DNA of 64,000 nt, from NCBI RefSeq assembly GCF_014931605.1, contig NZ_CP053382.1, forward strand, positions 868,001-932,000. The letters run 5' to 3'. Below the pieces are notes generated by a model. The model saw nothing but the letters and a program-made list of their open reading frames with translations, was not told where the DNA came from and ran no database searches. The position numbers and the translations under genes are program-made. The stretch's first letter is position 1. Every line of letters starts with the position of its first letter. Source of the stretch: Halomonas sp. MCCC 1A13316. Lineage in GTDB: Bacteria; Pseudomonadota; Gammaproteobacteria; Pseudomonadales; Halomonadaceae. This document shows positions 1-9,364 of this stretch, piece after piece.

Positions 1-1
1 T

Positions 2-628
2 TTGGTCGCCTGCGGCGGCTTCTCCTACGGCGACGTGCTCGGCGCCGGCGGCGGCTGGGCCAAGTCGGTGCTGTTCAACCCGCGTGCCCGGGAGCAGTTC
101 GCAGCCTTTTTCGAGCGCGACGACAGCTTCGGTCTCGGGGTGTGCAACGGTTGCCAGATGTTCGCCCAGCTCAAGGAACTGATCCCCGGTGCCGAGAACT
201 GGCCGCGCTTCGTGCGCAACGAGTCCGAGCAGTTCGAGGCCCGGGTGGCCATGGTACAGGTGGAGCAGAATCCTTCGATCCTGCTGGCCGGCATGGAGGG
301 GTCGCGGCTACCGATCGCCGTGGCACACGGCGAGGGGCGTGCCGAGTTCCGCGACAGCGCCCACCTGCGCAGCATGCAGGGCAGCGCACAGGTCGCATTG
401 CGCTACGTCGACAACTACGGCCAGGTGACCACTCACTATCCGGCCAACCCCAACGGCTCGCCTTCCGGCATCACCGGCCTGACCACACCGGATGGGCGTG
501 TCACCATCATGATGCCTCACCCGGAGCGGGTGGTGCGGGCCGTGAGCAACTCCTGGCGTCCTGCGGAGTGGGGTCGGGACGGTGCCTGGATGCGGCTGTT
601 CCGCAACGCGCGCGTGTGGCTTGGCTGA
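2..628 (+). CDS. purL: Phosphoribosylformylglycinamidine synthase, C-terminal glutaminase part (partial)
   Basis: This is the 3' end of the large purine-synthesis enzyme that converts FGAR to FGAM with glutamine and ATP. Only the class I glutamine amidotransferase domain is in the window, and the frame is open to the left edge. Numbering from base 2, the nucleophilic cysteine lies in GVCNGCQ (Cys48) and the His/Glu pair in MMPHPERV (His173, Glu175). The preceding [14 protein letters not shown] stretch is typical of gammaproteobacterial PurL. The gene stands alone at the edge and is followed by a strong hairpin. Family assignment is secure; the start is outside the window. Confidence 0.97.
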   Translation: MVACGGFSYGDVLGAGGGWAKSVLFNPRAREQFAAFFERDDSFGLGVCNGCQMFAQLKELIPGAENWPRFVRNESEQFEARVAMVQVEQNPSILLAGMEGSRLPIAVAHGEGRAEFRDSAHLRSMQGSAQVALRYVDNYGQVTTHYPANPNGSPSGITGLTTPDGRVTIMMPHPERVVRAVSNSWRPAEWGRDGAWMRLFRNARVWLG

Positions 629-660
629 TTCTCGATCGGCATGAAAGAAACGAAATAAAA

Positions 661-689
661 GAGGCGGCCTGCGGGCCGCCTCTTCGTTT
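661..689 (+). terminator. Rho-independent terminator after purL
   Basis: A perfect 9-bp stem, GAGGCGGCC/GGCCGCCTC, with a TGCG loop, is followed by TTCGTTT. It starts 32 bases after the purL stop. An A-rich run precedes it, so it may also act on the opposite strand for the convergent gene at 754-1251. Confidence 0.85.
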
Positions 690-753
690 ACAGCTGTCCT
701 GGCTCATCCCTGCCGTTTTATGGCTGGCTGCGCTGCCCGACTAAGGCATCGCT

Positions 754-1251
754 TCAGGCGCGCTGTTCCATTTGCGTCGATTCACTGCGAGAAGCGAGGA
801 AACCCTCCAGCACGGTATGCTCCGCCCGCTTCTGCTTGATCACCGCCGTCAGGGCGGGATATAGCGCCGGTACGGTGCTGGCTTCGCGCAGATGCTCATG
901 GAAGTGCAGCGAGTATCCGGCGTCGGTCACCGCCTGGGTCAAGACATCATATGCCACTGCCTGAGTGCTGACGAAGAAGGGAGGTGCCAAGGTAGCACTT
1001 GGCTGTGCCTGAATGCCGGAAGGCTCCGGAAGGCCCAACTGACGCGAGAGGCGGCGTAACTCCTCGACGCGCATTTCGCATTGGATTCCAAGTGAGGCCA
1101 TCAGGCGGCTCACGGCGGTATCGAAAGGCAGGAAGCTGAAAGCGAGTCGTCTATAGCGCATGACCTCGTTGCGCTCGTGCGCTTCGGCGAGTGTCAGCAG
1201 CTCTTCCAGCACCAGGGCCAGCCTGGTGATCCTTGTTTGTTTTTCTGGCAT
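754..1251 (-). CDS. Hypothetical helical protein, possibly ferritin-like
   Basis: A 165-residue protein of unknown function. The start at 1251 (MPEKQTRITRL) is chosen because AGAGGA lies 8 bases upstream; an upstream ATG at 1281 lacks a comparable site. The sequence is almost all amphipathic helix, with HERNEVMRYRRLAFSF near residue 26 and a second Glu-rich helix (ECEMRVEELRRL-like) near residue 60. This Glu/Arg/Tyr pattern recalls ferritin-like or bacterioferritin-type bundles, but a complete set of metal ligands cannot be assigned. No signal peptide or membrane segment is seen. It stands alone between purL and the crotonase gene. Function not recognised. Confidence 0.7.
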   Translation of the reverse strand: MPEKQTRITRLALVLEELLTLAEAHERNEVMRYRRLAFSFLPFDTAVSRLMASLGIQCEMRVEELRRLSRQLGLPEPSGIQAQPSATLAPPFFVSTQAVAYDVLTQAVTDAGYSLHFHEHLREASTVPALYPALTAVIKQKRAEHTVLEGFLASRSESTQMEQRA

Positions 1252-1575
1252 GGCGGTGTCCTCTTTACGAAGGCCGAGCATCAGCCGCTTCCCCGCATGT
1301 TGGCGGCCACAATGATGCTCAGAGAATGCCTTCGGTTTGCATGACCTTCATCAAGTTTCGCGACGTTTAGGTCCGATGAACCAGTGATTCCATCCACGGG
1401 TATGACGAAAGCCACGCTACTCCCCATTGCCCTTTGGTGGCTTCGCCCGACACAGCACTGAACTCTCACTATAGACGAACTGCGGAAAAATCCATCGAAG
1501 CAAAATGAAACGAAGGTTTGACAACTGTAGCCGTCGCGCCAGACTGCCTTGACGAATGACATGAGGCAGCCATGC
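1252..1575. other. Intergenic region between divergent genes
   Basis: This 324-base region separates the hypothetical gene (minus) from the crotonase gene (plus). A consensus -35-like TTGACA lies at 1518-1523, but the sequence 17 bases later (around 1541) is a poor -10. On the minus strand a TATAGT lies at 1473-1468 without a convincing -35. No RNA gene or repeat was seen. Confidence 0.4.
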
Positions 1576-2406
1576 ATGACACAGCAAGTTTTTCATGAAC
1601 GGGTGACACTTACGTTTCAGGATCATGTGGCCGAGGTCGCCCTGGCGAGACCTCGCGAGCACAACGGCCTCGACTGGGCGATGATCGATGCCCTGCTGGC
1701 AGCGCAGCAGTGCTTGCGTGAACTCGACGGTTTGCGCGCCGTGGTACTCAAGGGGGAGGGGGAGAGCTTCTGCGCCGGCCTCGACATGGCAGCGATCATG
1801 TCCCGCCCCGAGCGGCTGCCCTCGTTGCTGGCTGCCGACGAACAGGGCATCAATCCGGTGCAGCGTCTGGCGCTGGGCTGGCGCGATGCCGGCGTGCCGG
1901 TGATCGCCGCCCTGCACGGGCATGTCTATGGGGGTGGCCTGCAGATCGCATTGGGCGCCGATATTCGCGTGGTGCACCGCGAGGCTCGGCTGGCACTGCT
2001 GGAGATCGTCTGGGGCATCATTCCCGATATGGCCATCAGCGTGACCGGAGAGAATATTCGCCGCGACGTGCTGCGCGAGCTGGCCTGGACGGGACGCAAG
2101 GTGGACGGGCAGGAAGCCGTAACGTTGGGCCTGGCTACTCGCCTGGCCGACGACCCGCAGGGTACCGCTCGCGATATCGCCACGGCGGTTGCAGCACGCT
2201 CGCCCAAGGCCGTGGCCGCAGCCCGCGAGCTGTTTGCCCGCGCCCTTGGCATGTCGGAGCGCGAGCGCTTGGCGCAGGAGGCGAGCCTGCAGCGGGGTTT
2301 GCTCGGCGGCGAGGAGCAACTGGAAGCCGTGGCGGCCAGAATGGCCGGGCGCAAGCCGTGCTTTGCCGACCCATGTCGACCTGACGAAGAATCCGATCAC
2401 GGTTAA
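1576..2406 (+). CDS. Enoyl-CoA hydratase/isomerase family protein (crotonase)
   Basis: A 276-residue crotonase-fold enzyme acting on an acyl-CoA; the exact substrate is unknown. The oxyanion-hole motifs are visible: ESFCAGLDMAAI near residue 62 and HGHVYGGGLQIALGADIRV near residue 115. The family's usual catalytic Glu after the GGG motif is replaced here: the equivalent region reads ALLEIVWGIIPDMA, which fits hydratase-like members in the 'crotonase/enoyl-CoA hydratase family' class with an uncertain reaction. The start at 1576 (MTQQVF) is chosen for an upstream AGGCAG and because family members begin here; in-frame ATGs lie at 1549 and 1561. Monocistronic as far as can be seen. Confidence 0.9.
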   Translation: MTQQVFHERVTLTFQDHVAEVALARPREHNGLDWAMIDALLAAQQCLRELDGLRAVVLKGEGESFCAGLDMAAIMSRPERLPSLLAADEQGINPVQRLALGWRDAGVPVIAALHGHVYGGGLQIALGADIRVVHREARLALLEIVWGIIPDMAISVTGENIRRDVLRELAWTGRKVDGQEAVTLGLATRLADDPQGTARDIATAVAARSPKAVAAARELFARALGMSERERLAQEASLQRGLLGGEEQLEAVAARMAGRKPCFADPCRPDEESDHG

Positions 2407-2439
2407 CATGACGGGCCTCGATCGTCCGACTGGCCTTTT

Positions 2440-4281
2440 ATGAATTCCTCCGGCGTAGCTGCCATGTCCACCTCTCGCTGCCCTTCGCTGCGTTCTTACC
2501 AGCAGGAGGCCGTGCGTCGCGTGGTGACACATTTCCGCGCCAGTGACGAGCCGGCGGTGGTGGTGTTGCCCACCGGTAGCGGCAAGTCGCTGGTGATTGC
2601 CGAGCTGGCGCGCCTCGCACGCGGACGGGTGCTGGTGCTCGCTCATGTGCGCGAACTGGTGGAACAGAACCACGCCAAGTACCTGGCCTATGGCCTCGAG
2701 GCGGATATCTACAGTGCCGGGCTGGGGCGCAAGGAGAGTGCGCGCCAGGTGGTGTTCGGCTCGGTACAGTCGGTGGTGCGCAACCTGGAGCGCTTCGACG
2801 ACAGTAATTTCACCCTGCTGGTAATCGACGAGTGTCATCGGGTCTCGCCGGACAAGGACGCCGGTTACCGCCGCGTGATCGAGCGCCTGCGCCAGGCCAA
2901 CCCGCGGCTCAAGGTGCTGGGGCTGACCGCCACGCCTTATCGCCTGGGGCAGGGGTTCATCTACTACCGGCATCATCACGGCATGGTACGCGGCGACGAC
3001 GACTGCTTCTTTCGCGACTGCGTCTTCGAGCAGCCGCTGCGATTAATGGTCAAGCAGGGCTACCTGGCCGAGCCACGGCGCGTGGATGCTGCCGTCGAGC
3101 GCTACGACTTCGCCTCGCTTCGCCCGGCCGCCAGTGGGCTTTACCGCGAAGAGGAACTCAACCGGGTGGTGGCGGGCAGCCGCGCTACGCCGGGCATCGT
3201 CGCCGAGATCATCGAGCGCGCCCGCCAGCGCCAGGGCGTGATGCTCTTCGCCGCCACGGTGGCTCACGCCGAGGAGATCCTCGGCTACCTGCCCCCCGAT
3301 GAGGCGGCACTGATCACCGGCGAGACGCCATCACGCGAGCGCGAACGCCTCATAGCCGCTTTCAAGGGGCAGGAGCTCAGGTACCTGGTCAACGTGGCGG
3401 TGCTCACCACCGGCTTCGATGCGCCCCACGTCGACCTGATCGCGATCCTGCGGCCCACCGAGTCGGTGAGTCTCTACCAACAGATCGTGGGGCGTGGCCT
3501 GCGACTCGCACCGGGCAAGACCGACTGCCTGATCCTCGATTACGCCGGCAATCCTTGGGACCTCTACGCACCGGAGGTGGGCAGCCCCAGGCCGGCCTCG
3601 GACACCGAGCCGGTGCAGGTCGAATGCCCCGCTTGCGGCCACGCCAACCTGTTCTGGGGGCGGCGCGACGGCGACATCGTCATCGAGCACTTCGGCAGGC
3701 GCTGCCAAGGGCTCATCAACGATCCTGGCCCTTCCAGCGGGGAGGGCAGTGGCCAACGGGGCGCGGCTTCGGGCGCCTGTAAACAGTATCAGTGTGAATT
3801 TCGCTATCGCTTCAAGGTTTGCGGCGAGTGCGGCGCCGAAAACGACATCGCCGCGCGGCGCTGCCACGGCTGCGAGACCCTGCTGGTCGACGCCGACGAC
3901 AAGCTCAAGGAAGCGCTGCGCCTCAGCAATGCCAAAGTGCTGCGAGTGGCCGGAATGCAACTCGAGGCCACCGACAACGGGCGTGGCCTGCCGCGCCTCA
4001 AGGTCACCTACCACGACGAGGATGGGGAGACGCTGGCCGAGTGGTTCGCCTTGGAGACCGCGGCCCAGCGTGCCGCTTTCGCTGCTGTCTTCTTGCGCGA
4101 TCACCTACGCGCGCCGGGAGCACGCTGGCGGCCGTTGAGCGCGGAGGAAGTCGTCGTCGAGCGTCGGCGTCTGCGCCACCCCGACTTCGTGGTGGGGCGC
4201 AAGGTGGGCCGACATTGGCAGGTGCGAGAGAAGCTGTTCGACTACACCGGGCGCTATCGACGTGCTGTTGCCGCCGATTGA
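2440..4281 (+). CDS. radD: RadD-type superfamily 2 DNA helicase (YejH)
   Basis: A 613-residue helicase. In E. coli, RadD is a DNA-repair ATPase that helps RecA-dependent strand exchange and radiation resistance. Walker A is PTGSGKS with Lys49, the DExH box is DECH at residues 130-133, motif III is GLTATPYR, and motif VI is [13 protein letters not shown]. After the helicase core come zinc-binding pairs: CPAC near residue 394, then CGEC and CHGC near residues 458-475. A C-terminal domain of about 130 residues follows, as in Rad[18 protein letters not shown] is very close to what is known of the E. coli protein. A second possible start is at 2464 (MSTSRC); neither has a strong ribosome site. Monocistronic. 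Confidence 0.92.
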   Translation: MNSSGVAAMSTSRCPSLRSYQQEAVRRVVTHFRASDEPAVVVLPTGSGKSLVIAELARLARGRVLVLAHVRELVEQNHAKYLAYGLEADIYSAGLGRKESARQVVFGSVQSVVRNLERFDDSNFTLLVIDECHRVSPDKDAGYRRVIERLRQANPRLKVLGLTATPYRLGQGFIYYRHHHGMVRGDDDCFFRDCVFEQPLRLMVKQGYLAEPRRVDAAVERYDFASLRPAASGLYREEELNRVVAGSRATPGIVAEIIERARQRQGVMLFAATVAHAEEILGYLPPDEAALITGETPSRERERLIAAFKGQELRYLVNVAVLTTGFDAPHVDLIAILRPTESVSLYQQIVGRGLRLAPGKTDCLILDYAGNPWDLYAPEVGSPRPASDTEPVQVECPACGHANLFWGRRDGDIVIEHFGRRCQGLINDPGPSSGEGSGQRGAASGACKQYQCEFRYRFKVCGECGAENDIAARRCHGCETLLVDADDKLKEALRLSNAKVLRVAGMQLEATDNGRGLPRLKVTYHDEDGETLAEWFALETAAQRAAFAAVFLRDHLRAPGARWRPLSAEEVVVERRRLRHPDFVVGRKVGRHWQVREKLFDYTGRYRRAVAAD

Positions 4282-4335
4282 GGTGCTGGGAATAACTCGC
4301 TACTGTGCAAGACAACGGGGGTGCGAGGGCGAGCC

Positions 4336-4992
4336 ATGTGTTTCTCTGCCGAGTCCAGCTTTGCGGCTAGCGGACTGCTTGTCGCGGCCGGAGCCTATTG
4401 CTTGTACCGATGCCGGGGTAGGGAGCCACGTTACCGCCCCATAGCTGCCATGCCGCTGCTATTCGCTGCGCAACAAGCCACCGAGGGCTGGCTTTGGCTG
4501 GCTTTGGGCCAGGGAGATTCATCCCGGGTCCACTCCCTATCGCTGGTCTACCTTTTCTTCGCGTTTGGCATCTGGCCCTTCTACTCTCCTTGGATCGCCT
4601 ACCGGCTTGAGACGGGCAGTGCACGCCGGCGCAGCCTCCTGCTTTCCTTCTTGGTCATTGGCGGCGGAGTAGGAGTGATGGTCTACCTGCCGCTACTGCT
4701 TGGTATCACCGGTTTTACCACCACGGTGGTCAATAGCTCCATTGCTTACGAGACTGCCAGGCCAGTGCTGCAGAAGCAGCTTTATACCCTGGCTTATGTG
4801 ATCGTGACGCTCATTCCCTTCATGATTGCCTCGGATCGGCGCCTGATGGTCTTCAGCCTTATGCTTCTGGTTGCTATGGTGGCGACGATGATGTTCTACG
4901 CTTATGCCTTCTTCTCGGTGTGGTGCTTCTTCGCTGCACTACTGTCGTTGTTCGCTCTCTATCTGGTCCGTGGCGCCCCGGTCAGGTCCTGA
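4336..4992 (+). CDS. Multipass membrane protein, DUF6629-like
   Basis: A 218-residue integral membrane protein of unknown function. It starts with MCFSAESSFAASGLLVA, a beginning I associate with the DUF6629 family. An in-frame GTG start is possible at 4321. About six to seven hydrophobic segments follow, with the polar signature FAAQQATEGWLWLALG near residue 45 between segments 1 and 2. There is no soluble domain. It lies alone between radD and scpA, in the same direction. The family name is from memory; the membrane topology is evident. Confidence 0.75.
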   Translation: MCFSAESSFAASGLLVAAGAYCLYRCRGREPRYRPIAAMPLLFAAQQATEGWLWLALGQGDSSRVHSLSLVYLFFAFGIWPFYSPWIAYRLETGSARRRSLLLSFLVIGGGVGVMVYLPLLLGITGFTTTVVNSSIAYETARPVLQKQLYTLAYVIVTLIPFMIASDRRLMVFSLMLLVAMVATMMFYAYAFFSVWCFFAALLSLFALYLVRGAPVRS

Positions 4993-5068
4993 GCTGCCAT
5001 GTTCCACCATGATGGTTTCGGTTAGACTGTCCGTTTGTTTGTGACCCATCCCGAGAGGTCCGCGCTGC

Positions 5069-6028
5069 GTGAGCGAGACGCCCCACACGGCTGTTCCCGA
5101 TCAGCCGGCCACGAGCGACGCCGAGACCCAGTCGGCGGTGCTGGCGCGGCTATTCGACGAGCCGATCACTCAGCTGCCCGAGGATCTGTATATCCCGCCG
5201 GAGGCGCTGCGGATTTTTCTCGAGGCGTTCGAGGGGCCGCTCGACCTGCTGCTCTACCTGATTCGCCGGCAAAACCTGGATATTCTGGCCATCGACGTGG
5301 CCGCCATCACTCGGCAGTACATCGAGTACGTGGAGTTGATGAAGGCGATGGAGATCGAGCTGGCCGGCGAGTACCTGCTGATGGCGGCGATGCTGGCCGA
5401 GATCAAGTCACGGACCCTGCTGCCGCGCCCGCCAAGGGAGGGGGGCGACGACGAGGAAGACGACCCACGTGCCGAGCTGATACGCCGCCTGCAGGAGTAC
5501 GAGCAGCTCAAGAGCGCGGCCGAGGCGTTGGCCGGGCTGCCGCGGGTGGGGCGCGATTGGTTTCCGGCACGGGCGGCACTGCCGCCGCTGCAGGCACGGG
5601 TGATTCACCCCGACGTGGAGCTCGACGAACTGCTCGGCGCCTTGGCCGGGATCCTGCGCCGGGCCGAACTCAACCAGGCCCACCAGGTGGGACGCGAAGT
5701 GCTCTCGACTCGCGAGCGCATGCTGGCGATCATGGAGCGTCTCAACCACGAGCACTACACGCCGTTCGAGGCGCTGTTCACCCTCGAGGAGGGGCGTGCC
5801 GGCGTCATCGTCACCTTCATGGCCATTCTCGAACTGGCCAAGGAGGCGATGATCGAGATCGTGCAGAATGCACCGCTATCGCCGATCCATGTGCGCGCCC
5901 GTGCACCACGAGAGGAGTCGGGGGAGGAAGCCTTCGATGACGAGGGCGTTGACGTCGAGAGCCCCTTTGCCGAATCGCCCGTGGCCAGAGGGGAGAAGAG
6001 CATGTCCGAAGGGGGTGATAACGCATGA
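5069..6028 (+). CDS. scpA: Segregation and condensation protein A
   Basis: ScpA is the kleisin subunit that bridges SMC heads in a chromosome-condensing complex with ScpB. The protein has 319 residues and a GTG start. After a roughly 45-residue acidic leader, the conserved N-terminal kleisin helix EAFEGPLDLLLYLIRRQNLDI starts near residue 53. GEYLLMAAMLAEIKSRTLLPRP follows near residue 95, and the C-terminal winged-helix region (FTLEEGRAGVIVTFMAILELAK) near residue 235. The acidic tail after residue 270 is longer than in model ScpA proteins, as is common in halophiles. It overlaps scpB by ATGA, so the two subunits are translationally coupled. No smc gene is in the window. Confidence 0.96.
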   Translation: MSETPHTAVPDQPATSDAETQSAVLARLFDEPITQLPEDLYIPPEALRIFLEAFEGPLDLLLYLIRRQNLDILAIDVAAITRQYIEYVELMKAMEIELAGEYLLMAAMLAEIKSRTLLPRPPREGGDDEEDDPRAELIRRLQEYEQLKSAAEALAGLPRVGRDWFPARAALPPLQARVIHPDVELDELLGALAGILRRAELNQAHQVGREVLSTRERMLAIMERLNHEHYTPFEALFTLEEGRAGVIVTFMAILELAKEAMIEIVQNAPLSPIHVRARAPREESGEEAFDDEGVDVESPFAESPVARGEKSMSEGGDNA

Positions 6029-6909
6029 CCGCCATGGAGCTGCCCGACAGCCTCGACGAGATCCTCGAGGCGGCACTGCTGGCGGCAGCCGAGCCGCTGT
6101 CGCTCGAACGCCTCGAAGGGCTGTTCGACGACCATGAGCGGCCGCAGCGGCGCAGCTTGCGCGAGGCGCTGGAACGAGTGGCAGGGCGTCACGAACGCGG
6201 CGCCATGGAGCTGATCGAGACCGCCTCGGGCTATCAATTGCGTATTCGCCCGCGACTTTCGCCCTGGGTCTCGCGTTTGTGGGACGAACGCCCGCAGCGC
6301 TACTCGCGAGCGCTGTTGGAGACCCTGGCGCTGATTGCCTATCGTCAGCCGGTGACCCGCGGCGACATCGAGGAAGTGCGCGGGGTGGCGGTGAGCAGCT
6401 CGATCATGCGGACCCTGGCCGAACGTGGCTGGATTCGCGTGGTCGGACACCGTGACGTGCCGGGTCGTCCGGCGGTTTATGCCACCACCCGTCAGTTCCT
6501 CGATGACTTCGGGCTCAAGACCCTGGATGAGCTGCCGCCCATGCACGAACTCAAGGGTATGGCGGAGCCGGTGTTCGAGGACGAGGCCCCGCCGCCGCCC
6601 AGCACATTGCTGGCTCAGGCCGACGAAGATGCCGTAGGCGGGGAAATGACCGGCGACGAGGATGAGGCCAGCTATGGCGCCGGCATCGAAGATCAGAATG
6701 CCGACGAGCGTGCCGAAACGTACGCTACGCTTGACGAACCGACGGCCGGGACGGCCGACGTACCACACGCCGGGAAGGCGTCCGACAGGCCAGGATTGAG
6801 CTTCGCCGATCTCGAGGCTCGCCTGGCCGAACGTGCCCGCACCAGCGTCGACGATGACGGCGGAGCGGGGGCGGAATCCACCGTAGACGAGAAGTCAGAA
6901 GACACATGA
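6025..6909 (+). CDS. scpB: Segregation and condensation protein B
   Basis: ScpB dimers bind the ScpA kleisin in the SMC condensation complex. The tandem winged-helix core occupies about residues 1-185, with signatures [20 protein letters not shown] near residue 92 and [18 protein letters not shown] near residue 148. The core is normal in length; it carries an additional acidic, low-complexity tail of about 105 residues that accounts for the unusual total of 294. It overlaps both neighbours by ATGA (scpA upstream, rluB downstream), giving a three-gene coupled operon that is widespread in gammaproteobacteria. Confidence 0.96.
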   Translation: MTAMELPDSLDEILEAALLAAAEPLSLERLEGLFDDHERPQRRSLREALERVAGRHERGAMELIETASGYQLRIRPRLSPWVSRLWDERPQRYSRALLETLALIAYRQPVTRGDIEEVRGVAVSSSIMRTLAERGWIRVVGHRDVPGRPAVYATTRQFLDDFGLKTLDELPPMHELKGMAEPVFEDEAPPPPSTLLAQADEDAVGGEMTGDEDEASYGAGIEDQNADERAETYATLDEPTAGTADVPHAGKASDRPGLSFADLEARLAERARTSVDDDGGAGAESTVDEKSEDT

Positions 6910-7763
6910 CGAGCAACACGGAAAAACTGCAGAAGGTCCTGGCCCGGGCCGGGTTGGGTTCGCGCCGCGAGATGGAAGCGGCCATCGAAGCCGGCCGCGT
7001 CAAGGTCAACGGCAAGGTCGCCACGCTCGGCGATCGCATCGAGATGCGCGACCGGGTCGCCTTCGACGACCGCCCGGTGACCCTGCGCGGCGCCGAGGAG
7101 ACGCCGCGCCGGGTGATCATGTACAACAAGCCGGAAGGCGAGCTGTGTACGCGCAAGGATCCCGAGGGGAGGCGCACCGTGTTCGAGCGTCTGCCGCGCC
7201 TCAAGGGCGAACGCTGGATCGCCATCGGCCGCCTGGACATCAACACCAGCGGCCTGCTGCTGTTCACCACTGATGGCGAGCTGGCCAACCGCTTGATGCA
7301 TCCCTCCACCCAGATCGAGCGCGAATATGCCGTGCGAGTGATGGGCGAAGTGCGCAAGGAACATATCGTGGCCATGGTCGAGGGGGTGATGCTCGAGGAT
7401 GGTCCGGCGCGCTTCACCGACGTGCAGGAGTTCGGCGGCGAAGGGATCAACACCTGGTTCCATGTGGTGATCATGGAAGGGCGCAACCGCGAGGTGCGCC
7501 GGCTGTGGGAATCTCAGGGGCTCACGGTGAGCCGCTTGAAGCGGGTGCGCTACGGCAACATCTTCCTCGACAAGCGCGCCAAAGCGGGTGAGTGGGTGGA
7601 AATGTCCCAGGACGAGATCGACGACCTGGCCCAGTCTGCCGGGCTGACGCCGCGCAAGGTGCCCGAGCTTACGCCGGACGAGAAGAACCGCTGGAGCCGC
7701 GACAAGAACAAGCGGCGCCCGGTACAGGCGATGCGTAAGCCCAAGAATATCAAGGGCCGCTAG
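6906..7763 (+). CDS. rluB: 23S rRNA pseudouridine(2605) synthase
   Basis: RluB makes pseudouridine 2605 in 23S rRNA. An N-terminal S4 RNA-binding domain (about residues 8-65: [19 protein letters not shown]) is followed by the RsuA/RluB catalytic domain. The catalytic aspartate is Asp111 in [29 protein letters not shown] marks the second conserved block. The C-terminal 45 residues are basic and lysine-rich. RluB rather than RluE or RluF is chosen because the S4 domain is present and because coupling to scpB is the usual location of rluB. Confidence 0.94.
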   Translation: MTSNTEKLQKVLARAGLGSRREMEAAIEAGRVKVNGKVATLGDRIEMRDRVAFDDRPVTLRGAEETPRRVIMYNKPEGELCTRKDPEGRRTVFERLPRLKGERWIAIGRLDINTSGLLLFTTDGELANRLMHPSTQIEREYAVRVMGEVRKEHIVAMVEGVMLEDGPARFTDVQEFGGEGINTWFHVVIMEGRNREVRRLWESQGLTVSRLKRVRYGNIFLDKRAKAGEWVEMSQDEIDDLAQSAGLTPRKVPELTPDEKNRWSRDKNKRRPVQAMRKPKNIKGR

Positions 7764-7785
7764 ATGAGCGATGGACGAATAGCTG

Positions 7786-7801
7786 GGCGAGCATGCTCGC
7801 C
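7786..7801. repeat. 16-bp perfect palindrome downstream of rluB
   Basis: GGCGAGCATGCTCGCC is its own reverse complement and lies 22 bases after the rluB stop. As RNA it can form only a six-pair stem with a CATG loop. It is followed by an A-rich stretch, so it is a weak terminator at best and could equally be a protein-binding site. Confidence 0.45.
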
Positions 7802-7818
7802 TAAAGTCAAAAAAGTCC

Positions 7819-7847
7819 TTGCCAGGCGGGGGTGTGATCAGTAATAT
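7819..7847 (+). promoter_or_regulatory. Sigma-70-like promoter for the tRNA-Lys pair
   Basis: TTGCCA (7819-7824) and TAATAT (7842-7847) are separated by exactly 17 bases, 17 bases before the first tRNA. The sequence just after the -10, CTGCCCCC, is a GC-rich discriminator of the kind seen at stringently controlled stable-RNA promoters. Stringent control is an inference. Confidence 0.65.
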
Positions 7848-7863
7848 CTGCCCCCGTTCGGAA

Positions 7864-7939
7864 GGGTCGTTAGCTCAGTTGGTAGAGCAGTTGGCTTTTA
7901 ACCAATTGGTCGTAGGTTCGAATCCTACACGACCCACCA
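7864..7939 (+). tRNA. tRNA-Lys (anticodon TTT)
   Basis: A 76-base tRNA with encoded CCA. The acceptor stem is GGGTCGT/ACGACCC, the D arm contains AGCTCAGTTGGTAGAGC, the anticodon loop is CTTTTAA (anticodon TTT), and the T arm contains GGTTCGAATCC. The first of two identical copies. Confidence 0.98.
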
Positions 7940-7970
7940 TTCCGGGCCTGGAAGCTTGTATGCAAGTGCT

Positions 7971-8046
7971 GGGTCGTTAGCTCAGTTGGTAGAGCAGTTG
8001 GCTTTTAACCAATTGGTCGTAGGTTCGAATCCTACACGACCCACCA
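7971..8046 (+). tRNA. tRNA-Lys (anticodon TTT), second copy
   Basis: It is identical over all 76 bases, including CCA, to the copy that ends 31 bases upstream. The two are almost certainly one transcript, ended by the hairpin at 8053-8082. No integrase or attachment-site repeat is associated with either copy. Confidence 0.98.
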
Positions 8047-8052
8047 GATATC

Positions 8053-8088
8053 GCGCCCCCGCCTCTCACGAGGCGGGGGCGCTCTGCT
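8053..8088 (+). terminator. Terminator after the tRNA-Lys pair
   Basis: A perfect 13-bp stem (GCGCCCCCGCCTC with its complement) and a TCAC loop occupy 8053-8082, followed by TCTGCTG. The U tract is poor, but the stem is very stable. Confidence 0.75.
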
Positions 8089-8314
8089 GTTGGCGACCTT
8101 GAAACGGCGGCACGTGCCTCCATGTCGTTATGTAGTGGCAAGGCGGCCAAGCACTAGCCAGCAACACAGGGATGTGGTGTAAGATAGCGCAATGGGCGGA
8201 TGTGGCGAGAGACGCCGTTATCAGCCCCAGGCGTATCGCCCGTACGGAGCGTACGATCAGCGATGCACCCGGTACACGCAGGGGGAGCCCCTGCCAGTCA
8301 CAGTGGTAGACACG

Positions 8315-9343
8315 ATGACGATCATGACTTCCCGAATCGAGGTGCGTGAGCACCTCGCTCGCGCTTACTGCCCGACCCGCATCCCGGCCGAGGACGAGGC
8401 TCGCATCGACGAGATAAAGCGTCTGCTGGAGCTGCACAACGCGGTGCTCGTGGCTCATTACTACACCGACGATGCCATTCAGCAGCTGGCTGAAGAAACC
8501 GGCGGGTGCGTTGCCGATTCGCTGGAAATGGCCCGCTTCGGCGCGCGTCACGAAGCCGACACCTTGGTGGTGGCCGGGGTGCGCTTCATGGGTGAGACGG
8601 CCAAGATCCTGTCCCCGGAGAAGCGCGTGCTGATGCCGACGCTGGAAGCTACCTGCTCGCTCGACATCGGCTGCCCGGTAGATGAGTTCAGCGCCTTCTG
8701 CGACCAGCACCCCGATCGTACCGTGGTGGTCTACGCCAACACTTCGGCGGCGGTGAAGGCGCGCGCCGACTGGGTGGTGACATCCTCCATCGCGGTGGAC
8801 GTCATCGAGCACCTGCAGGCGCGCGGCGAGAAGATCCTGTGGGCCCCGGACAAGCACTTGGGTGGCTATATCCAGCAGAAGACCGGCGCCGACATGCTGC
8901 TCTGGGACGGTGCCTGCATCGTGCACGAGGAGTTCAAGGCCAAGGGCATCGAGGACCTCAAGGGGGTCTATCCCGACGCCGCCGTGCTGGTGCACCCCGA
9001 ATCGCCTGCTTCAGTCGTGGCGTTGGCCGATGTGGCCGGCTCGACTTCGCAGCTGATCAAGGCGGCCAAGGAGCTGCCGAACGACAAGCTGATCGTCGCC
9101 ACCGACCGTGGCATCTTCTTCAAGATGCAGCAGATGGTGCCGGAGAAGACCCTGTTCGAGGCCCCCACCGCCGGTAACGGCGCCACTTGTCGTAGCTGCG
9201 CCCACTGCCCGTGGATGGCGATGAATGCGCTGGACAACCTGGCCGGCGCCCTGCGCGAAGGCAGCGGTGAGATCTTCGTCGATGCCGAGCTGCGCCAGAA
9301 GGCCCTCACACCGCTGGAGCGCATGCTCAACTTTCAGAGGTAG
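8315..9343 (+). CDS. nadA: Quinolinate synthase A
   Basis: NadA condenses iminoaspartate with dihydroxyacetone phosphate to quinolinate, using a [4Fe-4S] cluster, in de novo NAD synthesis. The protein is about 342 residues from the ATG at 8315 (another ATG is at 8324; the frame is open upstream to 8192 but that part is unlike the family). Signatures are [36 protein letters not shown] and the C-terminal [10 protein letters not shown]; three of these cysteines ligate the cluster. The partner nadC is 8.6 kb away at 17905-18759, and nadB is not in the window. It converges on bepA. Confidence 0.95.
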   Translation: MTIMTSRIEVREHLARAYCPTRIPAEDEARIDEIKRLLELHNAVLVAHYYTDDAIQQLAEETGGCVADSLEMARFGARHEADTLVVAGVRFMGETAKILSPEKRVLMPTLEATCSLDIGCPVDEFSAFCDQHPDRTVVVYANTSAAVKARADWVVTSSIAVDVIEHLQARGEKILWAPDKHLGGYIQQKTGADMLLWDGACIVHEEFKAKGIEDLKGVYPDAAVLVHPESPASVVALADVAGSTSQLIKAAKELPNDKLIVATDRGIFFKMQQMVPEKTLFEAPTAGNGATCRSCAHCPWMAMNALDNLAGALREGSGEIFVDAELRQKALTPLERMLNFQR

Positions 9344-9364
9344 TGCCGAGCAGGCGGAGGCGAG

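Noticed and set aside
1417..2979. A 520-codon minus-strand frame over the crotonase and radD genes
   Set aside because: Antisense to two genes with intact motifs; the His/Gln/Arg-rich translation is typical of a shadow frame.
7864..8046. tRNA-Lys pair as an attachment site of a mobile element
   Set aside because: No integrase gene, no partial tRNA copy at a distance, and nadA follows normally.
8192..8314. N-terminal extension of NadA
   Set aside because: Arg/Tyr/Gln-rich residues unlike any NadA; the family begins near the ATG at 8315 or 8324.
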